This document shows, piece after piece, positions 34,416 to 36,112 of a DNA stretch of 36,112 bases. The notes under the pieces were generated by a model. The model was not told where the DNA came from. It ran no database searches and saw only the letters and a list, made by a program, of their open reading frames with translations. How positions within the stretch are numbered: the first letter of the stretch is position 1; the number at the start of each line of letters is the position of its first letter. The position numbers and the translations under genes were made by a program. The stretch spans positions 1-36,112 of the forward strand of contig JANRIC010000126.1 of assembly GCA_033765345.1 (NCBI GenBank). The letters run 5' to 3'. The DNA comes from JANRIC01 sp033765345 (GTDB lineage: Bacteria > Bacteroidota > Bacteroidia > Cytophagales > Microscillaceae).

Positions 34416-35168
34416 CTACGGAAGAACCGAAATATTTTTCAAAAGGCTTTTGCCTGCATTTATATGATAAATTCTTTTGCCTAAATTAGCTATTTCAGGT
34501 TTATGACTTACCCAAACGATAGCCGTCTCCTTTTGAAGGGATTGTAAAAGTTGAATGACAAAATTTTCAGTATGGGTGTCCATAGCCGAGGTGGCTTCAT
34601 CCAATAGCAAAAGTTGCGGTTTGTGATATAAGACTCTTGAAAGGGCTAGTAATTGCGTTTGTCCACCGGAAAGATGCACGCCATTTTCACCAATTATGGT
34701 AAGATAGCTCTGTGGCAGACTATGAAAGTACTTATCAAAGCCATGTTGCTGACAAAAATATATTACTTTTTGTGCTTCCTCCTGCGTGTTTTTTAGGCAG
34801 ATATTTTCTAAGAGGGTCGCCTGAAAGATTTTAATATTTTGAGGGACATAACCGATTGATTTTCGCCAATCTTTTAGAGGAATTTCCCGACTATTTTGTC
34901 CGTTCCATAATATTTCACCGCTTTCAGGTGTATAAAAGCGCATCATAATTTGCAAAATAGTACTTTTTCCACAGCCGCTTTCCCCGGTCAAGGTGATTAA
35001 TTCTCCCTTTTTGATTTCTAAATTGATATTTTTAAGTAATTGGCTTCGTTTTCCATAAATAAACTTGTTTTGTTGAATGAAATCACCTTCCAAAGCGAGG
35101 CTTTTGACCTCAGTATTTCCTTGAATAGTATCCATATAATTACTTTCTACATCACTGTAAGCAATCAT
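34416..35168 (-). pseudogene. ABC exporter remnant: ATPase half
   Basis: A 250-residue segment. It opens with AYSDVESNYMDTIQGNTEVK, the end of the membrane-domain cytosolic helix of peptidase-type ABC exporters. Within about 25 residues it passes to the ATPase domain (FIYGKRSQLLKNINLEIKKG), where relatives have roughly 120 more residues. The ATPase motifs are all intact: Walker A GESGCGKST, Q-loop YVPQN, signature LSGGQ, Walker B LLLLDEATS, H-loop VSH. Together with 35270-35857 it forms one broken gene. The frame is open upstream to a repeat at 35186-35288 that contains stops. It is a non-functional exporter unless the pieces assemble, which seems unlikely. Confidence 0.7.
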
Positions 35169-35185
35169 CGTTTCTTTTTGGGCTT

Positions 35186-35288
35186 TATACTCAAACCGAA
35201 GTGGTTTTCCGAGATTTTAGCTTTTAAATCATTAATAATCAAGCTAATCAATCAAGAAAATCAGGCAAATCACTTCAATCTGGGTATA
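35186..35288 (+). repeat. Dispersed ~100-bp repeat, copy C, interrupting the exporter
   Basis: It runs from TATACTCAAACCGAAGTGG to AATCTGGGTATA, with AAATC-type units at roughly 10-11 base spacing. Outside it, GGGCTTTATAC (35180-35190) and GTATAAGCCC (35301-35310) form imperfect inverted ends. A 10-bp direct repeat TGGGTATAAG occurs at 35281-35290 and 35298-35307. The exporter's membrane-domain coding sequence stops at this element and resumes beyond it in another frame. Confidence 0.7.
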
Positions 35289-35857
35289 AGAACAGCTTGG
35301 GTATAAGCCCTAACCCATATCAACATAAAAAGCACCCCTATCAAACTTGCGATGGTAATTTGCCAACTGTATGTACTTAAAAAAACCAAGGATACAAGCA
35401 AAATTAAAGTATCCAAGACGAATGTACCGACCACCTGACTGATAACCCTTTGAATACGATTGGTGTCATTTAGGCGTGCTATCAGGTCACCCGTCTTGCG
35501 TGTATCAAAAAAAGATTTGGGTAAAAACAACAAATGACCATAAAAACTCTCCATCAGACGATTATTAAAATCTCTGCCTTGCCGATTAAGCAAAAACTGT
35601 CTCAAAGCACCCAAAGCTATGCGGGCTATCAAAAGGAGGAAGATTAAAATTAACCCAAAATACAATCTTTGAAAATCTTTTTTAGGAAGAATGTCGTCTA
35701 TCAATTTTTGTGAAAAAACGGCCATAGCCATTCCCAACACGCTTACGATCACACCAATAGCCACGCTGACACCCAACAAACTTATGTCTTCCCGGATAAT
35801 TGTCCAGAGCCATTGTCTTTCTGCATATTTTTTTTGTCGGATATTTTGGAACTGCAC
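35270..35857 (-). pseudogene. ABC exporter remnant: start of the membrane domain
   Basis: A 195-residue segment from a GTG at 35857. It has about four membrane segments (LLGVSVAIGVIVSVLGMAMA, LYFGLILIFLLLIARIALGA and others) and the coupling-helix region FDTRKTGDLIARLNDTNRIQ, typical of the exporter fold. Upstream in frame, codons read LTLEPGV, the conserved end of a C39 peptidase domain. They run into a TAA at 35888-35890, so the N-terminal peptidase is missing. The last residues (AVLIPRLK) come from repeat copy C. C39-type exporters process and export double-glycine leader peptides; no such substrate is seen nearby. Confidence 0.7.
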
Positions 35858-36065
35858 ACCAGGCTCTAAGGTCAGGCATTTTTTGGCTTATTAAACACCC
35901 CTCTGAAAAATTAAAATACTGGCAAACAGATGAAAAAAAGTGTATATTTGAATTAGAAAATATAAAAATATCGTTACTACTCAGGTTGTAAAAAAGAATA
36001 ATATTTGCATATTTTTAAAAAAAGAAAATTTATTTTTAAAATTTTGGGTTTAACAAAATATAATA

Positions 36066-36096
36066 TGTTTGTGTAATAAGTAAGTTTACACAAACA
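36066..36096. repeat. Inverted repeat with 11-bp arms, possible operator
   Basis: TGTTTGTGTAA (36066-36076) and TTACACAAACA (36086-36096) are exact inverted repeats separated by 9 bp, in an AT-rich gene-free stretch at the right edge. It could be an operator for a gene beyond the window, or a stem-loop. Nothing else is seen in 35891-36065. Confidence 0.35.
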
Positions 36097-36112
36097 AAAT
36101 TATCCAGAAATT

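Noticed and set aside
1..36112. CRISPR arrays, tRNA or rRNA genes
   Set aside because: No regularly spaced direct repeats or cloverleaf/rRNA sequence was recognised by eye on either strand.

Overview
This window looks like a chromosome segment of a Bacteroidota bacterium, probably of the Cytophagales type. The signs are PD40/OmpA-like proteins, a DUF4835 protein, a LytS/LytTR-type two-component pair, a two-component-regulator propeller protein, weak Shine-Dalgarno signals, and several exact TAnnTTTG -7 promoter boxes. No rRNA, tRNA or CRISPR array was recognised. The assignment rests on reading the sequence, not on database searches.

Layout. 1-1900 is an accessory region. It holds a MITE-like inverted-repeat element, two copies of a hairpin-bearing direct repeat, and between them a PIN-domain toxin-like gene with a small partner gene. 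1896-5064 (minus) is a three-gene operon: a PD40-OmpA protein, a small membrane protein and a J-domain membrane protein; the last two share a C-terminal module. 5269-10438 (minus) is an ABC / HlyD / TolC type I secretion-like operon whose ABC subunit has altered residues in most nucleotide-binding motifs. 10588-13599 holds housekeeping genes: an FKBP/SlyD-like isomerase, a DUF4835 protein and, divergently, the CCA-adding enzyme. 13618-16010 (minus) is a compact AT-rich operon: a membrane-anchored dCTP-deaminase/dUTPase-fold protein, a SAM methyltransferase and a thymidylate-kinase-like P-loop protein. This is the best candidate for an undescribed system. 16152-24000 holds a GNAT acetyltransferase, a sensor kinase/LytTR regulator pair with an exported protein upstream, a TolB-like protein, and a large propeller-SpoIIE phosphatase sensor.

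24248-27500 holds a bestrophin-like channel, a 56-bp perfect palindrome that is probably a bidirectional terminator, a membrane transglutaminase-like gene broken by one in-frame TAG, and an IS200/REP-associated Y1 transposase flanked by matching hairpins. 27740-32360 (minus) is a catabolic operon: an exported carboxylesterase, a CitMHS-family transporter, AtuA, and a separately encoded AtuA C-terminal domain. 32531-34111 encodes a GH20 beta-hexosaminidase lipoprotein. 34112-36112 is a decaying region with a peptidase-ABC exporter that has lost its N-terminal peptidase, is interrupted by a repeat, and seems to lack much of its membrane domain.

A roughly 100-bp dispersed repeat occurs three times (2989-3102, 34186-34282, 35186-35288). 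One copy supplies the coding sequence for part of the C-terminus of a membrane protein; another interrupts the exporter.
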